From assembly GCA_001313085.1 (NCBI GenBank), contig BBFE01000014.1:1-64000 (forward strand): DNA of 64,000 nucleotides, given 5' to 3'. Source of the stretch: Paenibacillus sp. JCM 18996 (lineage in GTDB: Bacteria > Bacillota > Bacilli > Paenibacillales > NBRC-103111). The stretch's first letter is position 1. Every line of letters begins with the position of its first letter. Shown here piece by piece: positions 9,803 to 19,757 of this stretch. The notes beneath the pieces are model-generated. The model was not told the DNA's origin, ran no database searches, and was given only the letters and a program-made list of their open reading frames with translations. Both the position numbers and the translations under genes were made by a program.

Positions 9803-11206
9803 CTATAAATTTACCGCTGGATCAGGTAATGGTCTGGAGCTTGCCGCCAAATCGTAGCCGAATCCGTTCCCTTTTACACTGTCAAACCGTATTTTCCCAT
9901 GCTGACGGTTGTATAACCCGGGATGAAATCGCGCTTCATAAGATGAGGCTTCCGGGTAAAACTGCATCCCGTTCGTTTCCACACCCATAATCGTTCCGGC
10001 ATGATAAGCAAGAAGAACATGCGGGATTTGCGCCAGCATCGGGTTGGTTAAATCCTGCACCATCAGCGTCATGCCATGCGCTTTGGCCCAGCACATACTG
10101 AGCATAGCGCCGGTTTGTGTCTTGCACGTTTTGAGCGCGACTCCCGTCCATCCGAGCGTCCGGCCCAGCTTAACCAGCTCCCAGTCATGAGCGCTTTCAT
10201 CCATAAAGAGCGGCTTTCTGGCACTCACACTGCGAACATCCAGCCGATACGCCTTCAGATCATACGGGAACGGCTGTTCAATGTACAGGATCGCTTTAAA
10301 AAAAATATCCGGCTGCTCCACCATTAAGCGATCCAATATATGATTTACGTAATCGCAGTCGGTTACTTGACAATTAAAATCGGCCGTAAGCCAAGTCACT
10401 TTACGTCTTAGAGCAATTTGCCCTACCTGGACAAGCCGGTTATAGTCCCAATCCGAGTCATCTCCAGTCAGCTTGACTTTCAGGCATTGCAGCCCATCGC
10501 GTTCAATCCAATCCTCCAGCGTGTAAGGATAGCCGTCATCCGTCTCGTCACCTGTAAGCTCATGGGCAAACAGCTTATCCTTACCGCCGACCAAGTGCCA
10601 GGCGAGCAGCGCCCTCTCAGGCGGTATTTGGAAAAAAAATCCTCAGGATATAAGCCATCAAAGGAAACATCAGTATCTTCAGCCGGCCTTAAATACACGG
10701 AAAGATCCGCATTCATATAATAGCCGTTAAAGGTTTGATATACGGGAACCTCATTGGTTTGCCCATAGGCATCATAGAGTGCGATATCAAATAGGGAAAA
10801 GCAAACGAGCGCCGCCAAATAAGGCACAGGCTCCGACAAACCGGATAAGGCGTTAAAACGGTCGACAAGCTCAAGAAGCCGCTGCTTTTGATACCGATAG
10901 CCAAGCTCAAAAGGATGCCCCTTCTTTTTTCCATTGCGCTAAATCCTTGGCGATCATTTCACAAATCTGTTTCAGGGTTTGCTCACGAACCTCATAGCTT
11001 AACGAACTGGGCCACACCCATTGTACGCTCAAGGGCGTCTCTCCCCAACCTTCCGCGCTTTTACCTTGCCGGTTTATTGTCCGAATACATACTCTTGCGC
11101 AGGTGACATGCGTCAGCACCTCCGCACCAAATTTCAAGGGAACTCGGGTTTCAATCGGCAAATAATAGAGTTTAATGCCTTCAATTGAAATATCGTAAGG
11201 CTTCAT
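9803..11206 (-). CDS. Enolase-superfamily (mandelate racemase/muconate lactonizing type) sugar-acid dehydratase or epimerase
   Basis: Capping domain begins MKPYDISIEGIKLYYLPIET at 11206. In the barrel, the Lys motif LKVKLTG, then three metal ligands (Asp in LTADFN, Glu in YIEQPF, Glu in FMDESAHD) and a second Lys region VALKTCKTQTG are readable, so the active site is complete. The combination fits acid-sugar dehydratases or related epimerases; no closer assignment is possible. Frame changes near 10925, 10640 and 10500. Followed closely by a Gfo/Idh oxidoreductase. Family context suggests oxidative breakdown of an aldonic acid or similar. Confidence 0.78.
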
Positions 11207-11372
11207 ATAACCCTCTCCCTATAAGAATTCTATATTATGTTTAGTAAAGAATTAAATTATATCTTCAAACAAGTCAAAATTTTAGCGGCCTGCTAAAGGA
11301 CAAGCCGCATAGAGCGTCAAAGACGTCGAAGCTGATAAAACTCATGTTAGGTACGGCTTTGGATTTATCCCG

Positions 11373-12372
11373 TCATGTCATGATAGCGAGCTGTTCCCGT
11401 TTTACCTCGAACAGCAACGGCTCCTGTTGGTACATTCTCCGAATGTCTTCCACCATGAGCCTGCCGATCCGCAGCCGGGAGTCCGGATTCACACCGGCCA
11501 GATGCGGCCGGGCGATCACGTTGGGTAGGTGCCTGAACTCGCTCTCCGCCGCAAGCGGTTCAACCTCGAACACGTCGAGTGCGGCGTAGAACCTCCCCTT
11601 CTTCAGTTCCTCCAGCAATGCGGATTCATCAACCAGATCTCCGCGGGCCGTATTGATGAACAGGGCGCCGTCCTTTATCAGCGAAAGCTGCTGGCGGCTG
11701 ATCATCCGGTAGGTCTCCGGCACCTTGGGCGCATGCAGAGAAATAATGTCTGAGCCCGCCATTACCTCGTCAAGCGCCGACAACTGCACACCAAGCTCCC
11801 GGGCCGTTGCCTCAGGTACAAACGGATCATAGGCCAACACTTTCACGCCAAATGGCCGGAGCAGCTTAATGACTTCGCGGGCGACCATGCCGAGGCCGAC
11901 CAATCCCACAGTTTTGTCGCGCAGCTCGAACGTTTCCATCCCGGCGTGTTTTTTTGGTCAATCCCTGCTTCATTTCGCGTTCCACCGATAATATTTTATG
12001 TCCGAGCCCCAGCACCAACGCCAGCACATTTTCACTGACCGAGACGGCGATCGCAAAATTGCTGTTGAGCACCCGGATTCCCCGGTCAAAGACGGACCAG
12101 TTTGGAAATACCGGACGGATCGAACCGGCCATATGCGCCACAAGCTTTAGCTCATCCGCAGCATCCAACACAATATCCGTCACCGGTGTCGTCCTCCATG
12201 AGGTAACGAGCGTATGCACGCCCGGGATGCGTGCAATCAGCTCCTCTTCCGTCAAAGCGCGGTCGAACGGATTCCATTCCACTTCCCCTAGCGCTTCGAT
12301 TTCCGCCATAGTCTGCTCGCTGAAAAAGGAAGAGATCAAGTCATTCTGAATTAACACAAGGATTTTCCGCAA
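11373..12372 (-). CDS. D-isomer-specific 2-hydroxyacid dehydrogenase (paralogue)
   Basis: TTG at 12372 is preferred because it stands 8 bases after AAGGAG, whereas the GTG at 12381 overlaps that site. The NAD fold reads TVGLVGLGMVAREVI, and the catalytic residues are Arg in FINTARGDLVDE, Glu in DVFEVEPL and His in ARPHLAG, all intact. Frame change near 11955 on a T7 run. Related to the enzyme at 7579 in the same cluster but with an orthodox nucleotide motif. It sits directly after the binding-protein gene. Probably oxidises or reduces an acid intermediate of the same pathway. Confidence 0.85.
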
Positions 12373-12417
12373 GTGTCTCACTCCTTTCTAATATCCGCCC
12401 TGATTGATGGGAGCAGA

Positions 12418-14110
12418 TTATTTTTTTTCTTTTTTTTGGCATCCAGCGCTTTCTGGTAAATCTCCAGATATTTCTTCAAGTTCATTTTATCGAGAGTGCT
12501 TACATAGTTGCTCCATTCCTTGTCGATATCCGCTTCACCGATAATGAATTTCGCAGTCTTCGTCTTCACGTAATCGTTGATCGTTTTGTCCAGCTCGGCG
12601 AGCTGCTGAGCATCGGCTGGAGCGAAAAAACAGAGGAGGCACGATTTCATCGATTTTCGGTTTATAAGGCTCGTAATTCTTTTTTGGTCACATCATAGTA
12701 CATCTTTTCTTTATCCGGCTGCTTGAGCACGGCCTGACCGGCATACCAATCCTTGTCGGTCCGGTAATTTAAGCCGTATTGCGACCACGATTCGTTTTGC
12801 ACGCGCCCGAATGGAACCAGCAGCCGGTATTTAGCCGGATTGCCGTCACGACCTTTATCTCCAGGTTTGGCATCATCCCACGAGGAGCCTTCACACCAAA
12901 GTTGGAATACAGATTCGCTTCAAAATCATACATGAAGTCGGCCCAGCGCATGGTCGCTTCGGGATATTTATTGGCACTTGTCATGATAAAGTTGCCGCCC
13001 CGGATTTTATCATAGGCCAGCCATGTCGTCTTCTGGTATCCGTTCGGCCTTTCACAGGTGCGATCGGTTGATAGTCCAGCCAGCGGTTGCTCGAGCCTTC
13101 CACGATGGTGATATCCGATGGCGAGTGTGCCGGGATAGCGCCGCCGATGGCGATATTCGGATTCTCGGCGATTTTTTTTCAAACCGTCTCTGTCCAGCGT
13201 GAACGACTCCTTCGACAGAAGCCCTTCCTTGAACAGGCGGTTCATGTATTTCAAGCCTTCCTTCCACTCATCTTTATTGTAGGCGACGTCGATTTTTTCC
13301 ATCTTTCACAAGCATGCGCTTGTAGCCGTCATCATAAATAAACGAGTTCATAATCCACACATCGATCTGCGATTTAGACGGACCGCTACCTGTGGAGATT
13401 CCGCCTACGAGTGGAATTTCGTCCGCCTTGCCGTTGCCGTTCGGATCCTTTTCCTTAAACGCCTTCAGCATTTGATAAAATTCCTCAGTCGTAGTCGGCT
13501 CCTTCAGTCCTAGCTTATCGAGCCACGGCTTATAGACGTACATCTTGTAATCGAGAGAGCAATGGTAGCATTCATTAATATAAGGCAAGCTGTAGATTTT
13601 ATTGCCGGGTGCGGTAATCGCGCCCTTCACTTCCGGCATCTCCTGGAAAATCTTCTTCGTGTTGTCGCCGTATTTCTCAATGAGATCCGTAAACGAGACG
13701 AAGATGCCTTGCTCGCCATAAATCATCTGCTGCTCCGGAGAGACGTCGACATTCATAATAACGTCCGGTAAATCGCCGCTTGCCAGGGCAAGGTTCAGCT
13801 GCTCCTTATAGTTTTTTGACATCGGCCACAATCCACTGCACATGCACGTTCGTCTTGTCCTCCAACCACTTGGTATAGCCGTTGGTTTCGAAATTTTCGA
13901 CCAGCGCATTGCCGGCGACAAAAAACCTTTAACGTAATCTTGTCGTTAACCACGGGAAACTTTCCAGGGGGATTCACCTTCGATGCGTTCGCGCTTTCCT
14001 TCGTTCCGCCCTCTTTGCCGGCAGGTGCTGGCGTTTCCTTCGAGCAGCCTGACAGTATCAGCGCTGAGGCAATTCCCAAAGAGAGCACCATTTTCAAAGT
14101 TTTTTTTCAT
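12418..14110 (-). CDS. Extracellular sugar-binding lipoprotein of ABC importer 1 (LplA-like)
   Basis: Start at 14110, then MKKTLKMVLSLGIASA and a lipobox LILSGC once the A8 run after the ATG is read as A7. Mature part is a family-1 type binding protein: LTLKVF-like start, LALASGDLPDVIMNVDVSPE, YSLPYINECYHC, IYKPWLDKLGLKEPTTTEEF, KDPNGNGKADEIPL, and C-terminal LKKYLEIYQKALDAK. The stop is set by a two-base correction in the A-runs at about 12421-12437. Several frame changes (14100, 13925, 13815, 13300, 13180, 12685). It should capture a sugar or oligosaccharide outside the membrane for the permeases encoded upstream. Confidence 0.88.
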
Positions 14111-14169
14111 GCCTTTGACCTCCCTATACGGTAATTTCGAAATTTCCGTGCGGTGGATCCTGGATGCGG

Positions 14170-15065
14170 CTACCCTTTAATTGAACCGATCATCACGCCT
14201 TTGACAAAGTGCTTTTGCACAAATGGATAAATGATGAGAACTGGAACTGTTGCAACGACGATCAGGGAATACTTCAGTAAATCGGCCAATCCCTGCCTTG
14301 CAACGAGGTCCTCTTCACTGGTAACCATACTCGGGTCAATCTGGTTTTGCACAAGAATACTGCGAAGGACGAGCTGAAGCGGATACAGGCTGCGGTCCTT
14401 TAAATACAGGAGGGCGTTGAAATAGGAATTCCAATGGCCCACGGCGTAGAACAAGGTAATCACAGCAATAATCGGCCCGGAAAGCGGAAGCACGATGCGG
14501 AGGAGAAACTTCCAGTCGGTACAGCCGTCCACCTGGGAAGCCTCCAGCATTTCATGCGGGATGTTCGTTTGAAAATAAGTTCTCGTAATAATGACGTTAA
14601 ACACGCTGAGGGCGGAAGGCAAAATCATGGACCAACGGGTGTCCAGCAGGCCCAGATCCTTTACAAGCAAGTAGTTCGGAATAATCCCGCCGGAAAACAT
14701 GATCGTGAAGACAAAAATAAACATGATTCCATTGCGGAAGACAAAATCTTTGCGGGATAACGGATAGGCCGCCACAATCGTGAGAATGACGTTGATGACC
14801 GTGCCGACAACCGTATACAGCAGGGAATTGCCAAAGCCGATCCAGATCGCTTTGTACTCGAACACCGCTTTGTAGCCCTTAAGGCCCGGATCGACCGGCC
14901 ACAGCCATACTTTTCCGGAAATAACGGCATCGCTCGAGCTGAAGGAAGCGCTTAAAATATAGACCAGAGGATACAGTACGGTCAGGAAAAAAAAGGCTGA
15001 GTATGACATAGTTAACCACATTAAAAAATCCGGTCGCCGGCTGACTCTCTAATGTTTGCGTTCAT
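14170..15065 (-). CDS. Carbohydrate ABC transporter permease 1b (LplC/YtcP-like)
   Basis: CUT1 inner-membrane permease. Start MNANIRESAGDRIF at 15065 after GAGGAGGGAGTCT. The EAA loop reads LLEASQVDGCTDWKF-like (EMLEASQVDGCTDWKF), then LPLSGPIIAVITLFYAVGHW, and the end KHFVKGVMIGSIKG is typical of LplC. Frame breaks near 15020 and 14995. It pairs with the permease encoded just upstream. No ATPase gene is present in the cluster, so a shared MsmX-type ATPase encoded elsewhere is likely. Confidence 0.9.
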
Positions 15066-15079
15066 AGACTCCCTCCTCT

Positions 15080-16037
15080 TTACCATAAGCTGCTCTGGCC
15101 CAATTTTTTTAGCTATGCGGTTGACCGTGATGAGAAGAATCAGGTTGATGACATTTTTTTTGAACAGGCCGATCGCTGAGGAGTAGGAGAAGTTGACCAC
15201 ATTCGAGGCGAGGCCCACTTTGTACACGTAGGTGTCAACAATCTCCGAGGTGGTGAGATTCAAGGGGTTTTGCATCAGGAACGATTTCTCAAAGCCGATC
15301 TCAAGCATCCGACCGACTTCCAGAATAAGCAGGATCACGGCAATCGGCAGGATGCCGGGAAGATCGATATGCCACATGCGCCGCAGCTTGCTCGCTCCGT
15401 CCACCACCGCTGCTTCATGAAGCGACGGATCGATGCCGGCAAGTGCGCGAGGTAGATAATGCAGCTGAAGCCGACATTCTGCCAGACGCCGGACCAGACA
15501 TAAATACTGCGGAAATAATCGGCATCGCCTAACCAGTTGACGGCCTCGAAGCCGAACGCTTTGAGGATAATATTGACGATGCCGATCCGGGGATCAAGCA
15601 TCTGAAAGATGATGCCGACCATCACGACAACTGAGATAAAGTGCGGGGCGTAGGTGACCATCTGCACCGTCTTTTTTTGAACTTTTCGTGCTTGACATAG
15701 TTCAAGCTCAGCGCCAGCAGAATCGGGAACGGAAAACCGGCAATCAGCTGGTAAAAGCTAAGGGCGACCGTGTTCCACATAATGTTCCAGAATTCATACG
15801 ATTCAAAAAAAACGAATGAAGTGCGCAAAGCTACCCACGTGCTGCCCCAGATCCCTTTGACCGCCGAAAAAAAATTGCGGAACGCGATTTGGGCGCCGTA
15901 CATCGGCACGTATTTGAAAATGACAATATAAGCGAACGGCAGAGCCATCAGCACGTAAAGCTGCCATACACGGAGCATATCCCGGCCTAGGCGAGTCACT
16001 TTGCCCGAGATTCGGACCGCTGTTTTTTTTCTTTCAC
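15080..16037 (-). CDS. Carbohydrate ABC transporter permease 1a (LplB-like)
   Basis: Partner CUT1 permease. Probable GTG start at 16037 with a one-base shift in the A8 run that follows, leading into RVWQLYVLMALPFAYIVIFK. Core has GAQIAFRNF, the EAA loop DPSLHEAAVVDGASKLRRMW, and MQNPLNLTTSEIVDTYVYK. The true end is probably LGQSSLW after removing one A near 15110, because the paralogue at 40091 ends in a similar ASLW. Frame changes also near 15670, 15450 and 15160. The start region is the least certain part. Confidence 0.88.
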
Positions 16038-16098
16038 ATTAGCAATCTCCACGATCGCATCCCCTTTCCTTTCCAACCGGGATCTTCTTAAGGCTTCA

Positions 16099-17068
16099 TC
16101 ATCTTCCTTCCAGAAGAGCCTGAGCCAATATGATCTCGGCCACTTCCATCGTCTTCAGCGCATCCCCAAAATGAGACGAGGGCAGCTTCCCTGCCTTGAC
16201 ACAGTCTATAAACTCCCTATGCTTCGTGCGGAATCCGGCATATTGGTAAAGCTCCGTTCCCTCGCCGATCTCCCTGGCGTCATATTCGACGCCTTGCGTA
16301 TCTCCATCGGCATAAAGTACGCCCTTGCGCTCATGCTCGGCTTCCGCGCAAATGTTCGGGGCATGCATCTCGACCGAGAAAATCCGCCTGCCGCTGGACC
16401 AGCTGTTGATTAAGTAACCGGCGGAAGCGTTATCAAAATGCATTGTCGCCGAAATAAAATTGATATCCGGAACGTTGACGCGCTTGGTGGTGCTTTCCAC
16501 CTTGACGACCTCCCCGCCGCACATCCAGCGCAGCGTATCTATCGAATGGACGGTATCGTCCATCATCCGGTCCCGGGCATGAAGATAAGGCTGCATCTCC
16601 GATTTATAGAACCTGCAAACCGCATGGGTGATCGGTCCGCGCTTCAAGCATTCCTCCCTCAGCTTCATCACCATGGGTGTACTGCGGCGCTGAAAGCTGA
16701 CCTGGGTGATGCAGTTGTTTTTTTTCCGCGGTATAAGCGAGCATCCTGGCCTGATGAATCGTGATGCCGAGCGGCTTTTCTATGTAAAGGTGAAGTCCCT
16801 GCTGCAGGCACCACATCCAAATGTCGAACATCAGATGAGGCTGCCCGATGACATAAACGGCGTCCGGCTTCACTTCCTGCACCATTTTGCGGTAATCGTC
16901 ATAGCGGCCGGCAACATGGTACTTGTCAGCGGTTTCGTTTAACGCCTTTAGAGATAAGTCGCAAATGGCTGCGATTTCTACATCCTCGAAGGATGCAAGC
17001 GAAGGATAATGTACAGAGTTCGCCATACGGCCGGCGCCGATCATCGCTACTTTAAATTTAGAGGACAT
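16099..17068 (-). CDS. Gfo/Idh/MocA family oxidoreductase
   Basis: Starts MSSKFKVAMIGAGRMANSVH, a Rossmann fold, with YIEKPLGIT as the EKP signature and DDTVHSIDTLRWMCGG as the substrate-side His/Asp segment. About 320 residues. One frame change near 16722 on a T8 run. It is 15 bases downstream of the sugar isomerase gene and ahead of the permease genes, so the importer and two cytosolic enzymes form one transcript. Substrate unknown. Confidence 0.88.
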
Positions 17069-17083
17069 GCGGTAAGTACCCCC

Positions 17084-17878
17084 TTAATTCTGATTCTCGA
17101 ATAAAGATTTAGCGAACGAGATATCTTCTTTAATCAAACGGTCTACGCCATGCTCATTATGGTATTCGGCGGTTAAGCAAATCACACCTTGATATCCGCG
17201 CTTTTGCAGATAAGCGGCCGTTCTCGGCCACGAGGCGAGTCCTTGGCGGCCTGAGGTGAAATAAGGTTTCCACTCCGCAACCTCGGCCTCCGGTCCGTTC
17301 TGTCTGCGGTAGAACGCATTCTTGAAGTTAACCATACACAAATGCTCCCAAACGATATCTAGGCCATGCTCCGGCTGCTGTCCGGCGAGCGCATCGTGTG
17401 CTGCATCCCAGATCGCCCCTACAGTCTTCTGATCGAAGCCCTGCAGAAGATGTCTGAGACCCATGGAGTCCACGACATAATTGCCGTAATGCTGCTGGAC
17501 TCCGACCTGAACACCGTATTTCTCGCATAGCGGAACGATCGATTCCAACTGCTCGCGGGCTTTGCGCTCCGATGCAAGATAGCCCCCGTCCTCGTGCTTG
17601 ATCGCAGGCATGACGCGGATCATCGGAATTTCGGCTTCGGCACATGCGGCAAAGACATGTTCATCGGTTGAGCTTGCCACGTTATATATCTTTAAGCCGT
17701 GATCGGCAAACTGCTGTACGAGACGGGGCAGCTGAGCGGCCTGGGAAGGCTCGAGCTGAAAGCCTTCACGGAGAGGAAACTCGACGCCGTCAAACCCCAT
17801 TCCTTTTACAAATGAGCACAACTCCCACACGGATAACGTTTTCCAAGGCTTCGTAAATAACGAAAACTTGGTTGACAT
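17084..17878 (-). CDS. Sugar phosphate isomerase/epimerase (xylose-isomerase-like TIM barrel)
   Basis: Intact frame of 264 residues, first gene behind the cre site. TIM-barrel landmarks are MGFDGVEFPL (Glu ligand), IYNVASSTDEHVFAACAE, YGVQVGVQQHYGNYVV, GAIWDAAHDALAG and the C-terminal ICLTAEYHNE with a Glu. These match the AP-endonuclease-2/IolE-like superfamily, in which Glu, Asp and His bind a metal. Paired with the Gfo/Idh gene that follows, a pairing common in cyclitol and unusual-sugar loci. No more exact substrate. Confidence 0.88.
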   Translation of the reverse strand: MSTKFSLFTKPWKTLSVWELCSFVKGMGFDGVEFPLREGFQLEPSQAAQLPRLVQQFADHGLKIYNVASSTDEHVFAACAEAEIPMIRVMPAIKHEDGGYLASERKAREQLESIVPLCEKYGVQVGVQQHYGNYVVDSMGLRHLLQGFDQKTVGAIWDAAHDALAGQQPEHGLDIVWEHLCMVNFKNAFYRRQNGPEAEVAEWKPYFTSGRQGLASWPRTAAYLQKRGYQGVICLTAEYHNEHGVDRLIKEDISFAKSLFENQN

Positions 17879-17908
17879 GAATGCACATCCTCTCCATGAA
17901 ATGGTTTA

Positions 17909-17923
17909 TTGTAAGCGTTTCCA
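17909..17923 (-). promoter_or_regulatory. Catabolite-responsive element (CcpA operator)
   Basis: TTGTAAGCGTTTCCA agrees at every fixed position with the Gram-positive cre consensus WTGNAANCGNWNNCA. It lies about 30 bases upstream of the start of the isomerase gene, where CcpA binding would repress the isomerase/oxidoreductase/importer transcript when glucose is present. The site is seen directly; the regulation is inferred. Confidence 0.8.
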
Positions 17924-18062
17924 TTTATTTACTTCTATCTTAGTTTGCATTTTATTTTATGTCAATATTTAAATTAAGATGCATCAAAACATTTCTTTTT
18001 TTCATTCTTCCTTCGCCATTTTTTTTAAAAAATAAACAACCCTTTTGAAATCGGTGTCTAGT

Positions 18063-19112
18063 TTATTGGACCCGACTATTGTGCCTATTCTCGTAATAGT
18101 CAGGATTATTTCCCAGCTTGTGCAGCACCGGTTCGGTAATTTCGTTTAACCGACGCAGAACGTCCGCACTAAGCTCAATTTGGGCGGATTGCGCGTTCAG
18201 CATTAGCTGCTCGGCATTGCGGGAACCGACAATGGTTGAAGTGATCCCTTCATTCGCTATAGCCCAAGCCAGGGACAGTACGCCCATATGAAGGTTTAAT
18301 TCATCCGCCAGCTGCCTGATTTGAACTAAGGCCTCCATGATTTCCGGTTCAGCCCCCTCTTCGCCATGCCGGGTCCCCTGTCCTCTGGAATGATGAAAAT
18401 GCCGGGACCTCGCCTGCATTGGCTTAATTTCCTCCAGGGCTTGGTATTTACCGGATAAAAGCCCCTGCTGCAGCGGCATGTAGCCGATCACACCGATACC
18501 CGCGTTCCGGCAGTAAGGCAAGACTTCCTCTTCGATAGCTCTGGACAGCAGATTATAGGCCAGCTCGTTTGTCGCGATCGGGGCTCCGGTGTGCAGCACC
18601 TCGCCGAGCTGGTTGACACCGTGATTGCTGACTCCAATGTGACGGATTTTGCCCTCCTGCTTCAACCGCTGTAGCCCCTCGAATACGTCTGCTAGACTTG
18701 GCGGATTAGCGATTAGCTCGTGGTCCGATGTAAAATGCTTCACCGCCAGCGGATTTACCGGCCAGTGCAGCATATAGACATCGATATAATCGGTTTGGAG
18801 ACGCTTCAGACTGCCTTCGCAGTGCTTGCGCACCAGATCCGCCCGCACGTTTGCCGTACTGATCTTGCTTCCGATTATCGCCTCATGTCTGCACCCTTTC
18901 AGTGCAAGTCCGAGCGAGCGCTCGCTCTCCCCGTCGTTATATACCTCTGCCGTATCAAAATAATTGATCCCCAAATCTAAAGCTTGGTGTACGACCTGGT
19001 CAACATCCCGTTGATCCTGATTTCCCCAATAAGAGCCGCCGCCATATTGCCAGCAACCCATTCCGAGCACGCTCAGCTCGAGGCCCGACGACCCCATTTT
19101 CCTTCGTTTCAT
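18063..19112 (-). CDS. Aldo/keto reductase
   Basis: Intact 349-residue NADPH-dependent oxidoreductase. The catalytic tetrad is visible: Asp and Tyr in NYFDTAEVYNDGESE, Lys in AIIGSKIS, His in VYMLHWPVNP. The cofactor end reads TSTIVGSRNAEQL. Start MKRRKMGSSGLELS at 19112 follows AGAGGGGAGCTGCGG. It sits behind the FucU mutarotase gene and ahead of the cre-controlled genes. In this setting it may oxidise or reduce the sugar whose anomers FucU interconverts; that is inference from position. Confidence 0.92.
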   Translation of the reverse strand: MKRRKMGSSGLELSVLGMGCWQYGGGSYWGNQDQRDVDQVVHQALDLGINYFDTAEVYNDGESERSLGLALKGCRHEAIIGSKISTANVRADLVRKHCEGSLKRLQTDYIDVYMLHWPVNPLAVKHFTSDHELIANPPSLADVFEGLQRLKQEGKIRHIGVSNHGVNQLGEVLHTGAPIATNELAYNLLSRAIEEEVLPYCRNAGIGVIGYMPLQQGLLSGKYQALEEIKPMQARSRHFHHSRGQGTRHGEEGAEPEIMEALVQIRQLADELNLHMGVLSLAWAIANEGITSTIVGSRNAEQLMLNAQSAQIELSADVLRRLNEITEPVLHKLGNNPDYYENRHNSRVQ

Positions 19113-19140
19113 AGCCGCAGCTCCCCTCTGTCCATCTTTA

Positions 19141-19572
19141 TTATTCGCGGACGACTCCCTTTTTTCAAAATCAGATTCCCCTTAAAAGAAACGTCGCTTG
19201 TAGCGATAATTGCATAGGCCCTTCGTGCCCGTTCGTAGAACGCAAACCTTTCCACCAGTTCGAAATCAATAAAATCGGGCTTTACAAACCGGATCAGCTC
19301 CAAGTAGGTCCCCCATACCGGCGGTGCCGGATCCGCAGGAAGCAGCGACATCACCGCTGCCGGCCTTTCCACTGCATAGTCCAGCGGAAACAAGGGGATC
19401 ATCGCTTGAAGCAGTGGGGGAATGTTGTGGCCGTCATACCGCAGCAGTCTGTGAGCGTTCGCAGCGGCCGGAAAGTTGCCGTCTGCAAGCACAATTTCGT
19501 CCCCATGGCCCATCTCCATCATGATTTTTTTACCAAGTCGGGCGAAAGGATTGCCGGAATTCCTATTAACAT
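19141..19572 (-). CDS. RbsD/FucU family sugar mutarotase (copy 1)
   Basis: Cytosolic mutarotase that interconverts anomers of a sugar such as fucose or ribose. Begins MLIGIPAILSPDLVKKI; conserved MEMGHGDEIVLADGNFPA and ERFAFYERARRAYAIIAT follow. After removing one base in the A-run near 19162 it ends LKKGVVRE, which is the normal family end. A second shift lies near 19528. It heads the minus-strand cluster and is divergent from the ROK regulator. A homologue with the same motifs lies at 48332-48767. Confidence 0.85.
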
Positions 19573-19630
19573 TTCTGTGGCCTCAAATCGGACTGTTAAA
19601 AGGTACGAATTTTCTTAATTTTCTAAAATG

Positions 19631-19670
19631 TTTACAGGGAGATTTTAACACCAGAATAACCTTCTGTAAA
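19631..19670. promoter_or_regulatory. Candidate operator dyad between FucU and the ROK regulator
   Basis: TGTTTACAG (19630-19638 region) and CTGTAAATA (from 19664) form an 8 of 9 inverted repeat with centres about 33 bases apart, in the divergent intergenic region. Such a dyad could bind the neighbouring ROK repressor; this is inference. Confidence 0.3.
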
Positions 19671-19698
19671 TATTTAAATTATCTTTGTTCTCTTTGTG

Positions 19699-19726
19699 TT
19701 GTTACCCGACTTTTATATGTTATAAT
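19699..19726 (+). promoter_or_regulatory. Sigma-A type promoter of the ROK regulator
   Basis: TTGTTA and TATAAT separated by 16 bases, with an extended -10 TG one base before the TATAAT. It lies about 32 bases upstream of the regulator ATG. Confidence 0.6.
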
Positions 19727-19757
19727 TGGAATAATCTTCGACGACAGGGTGCATTCG

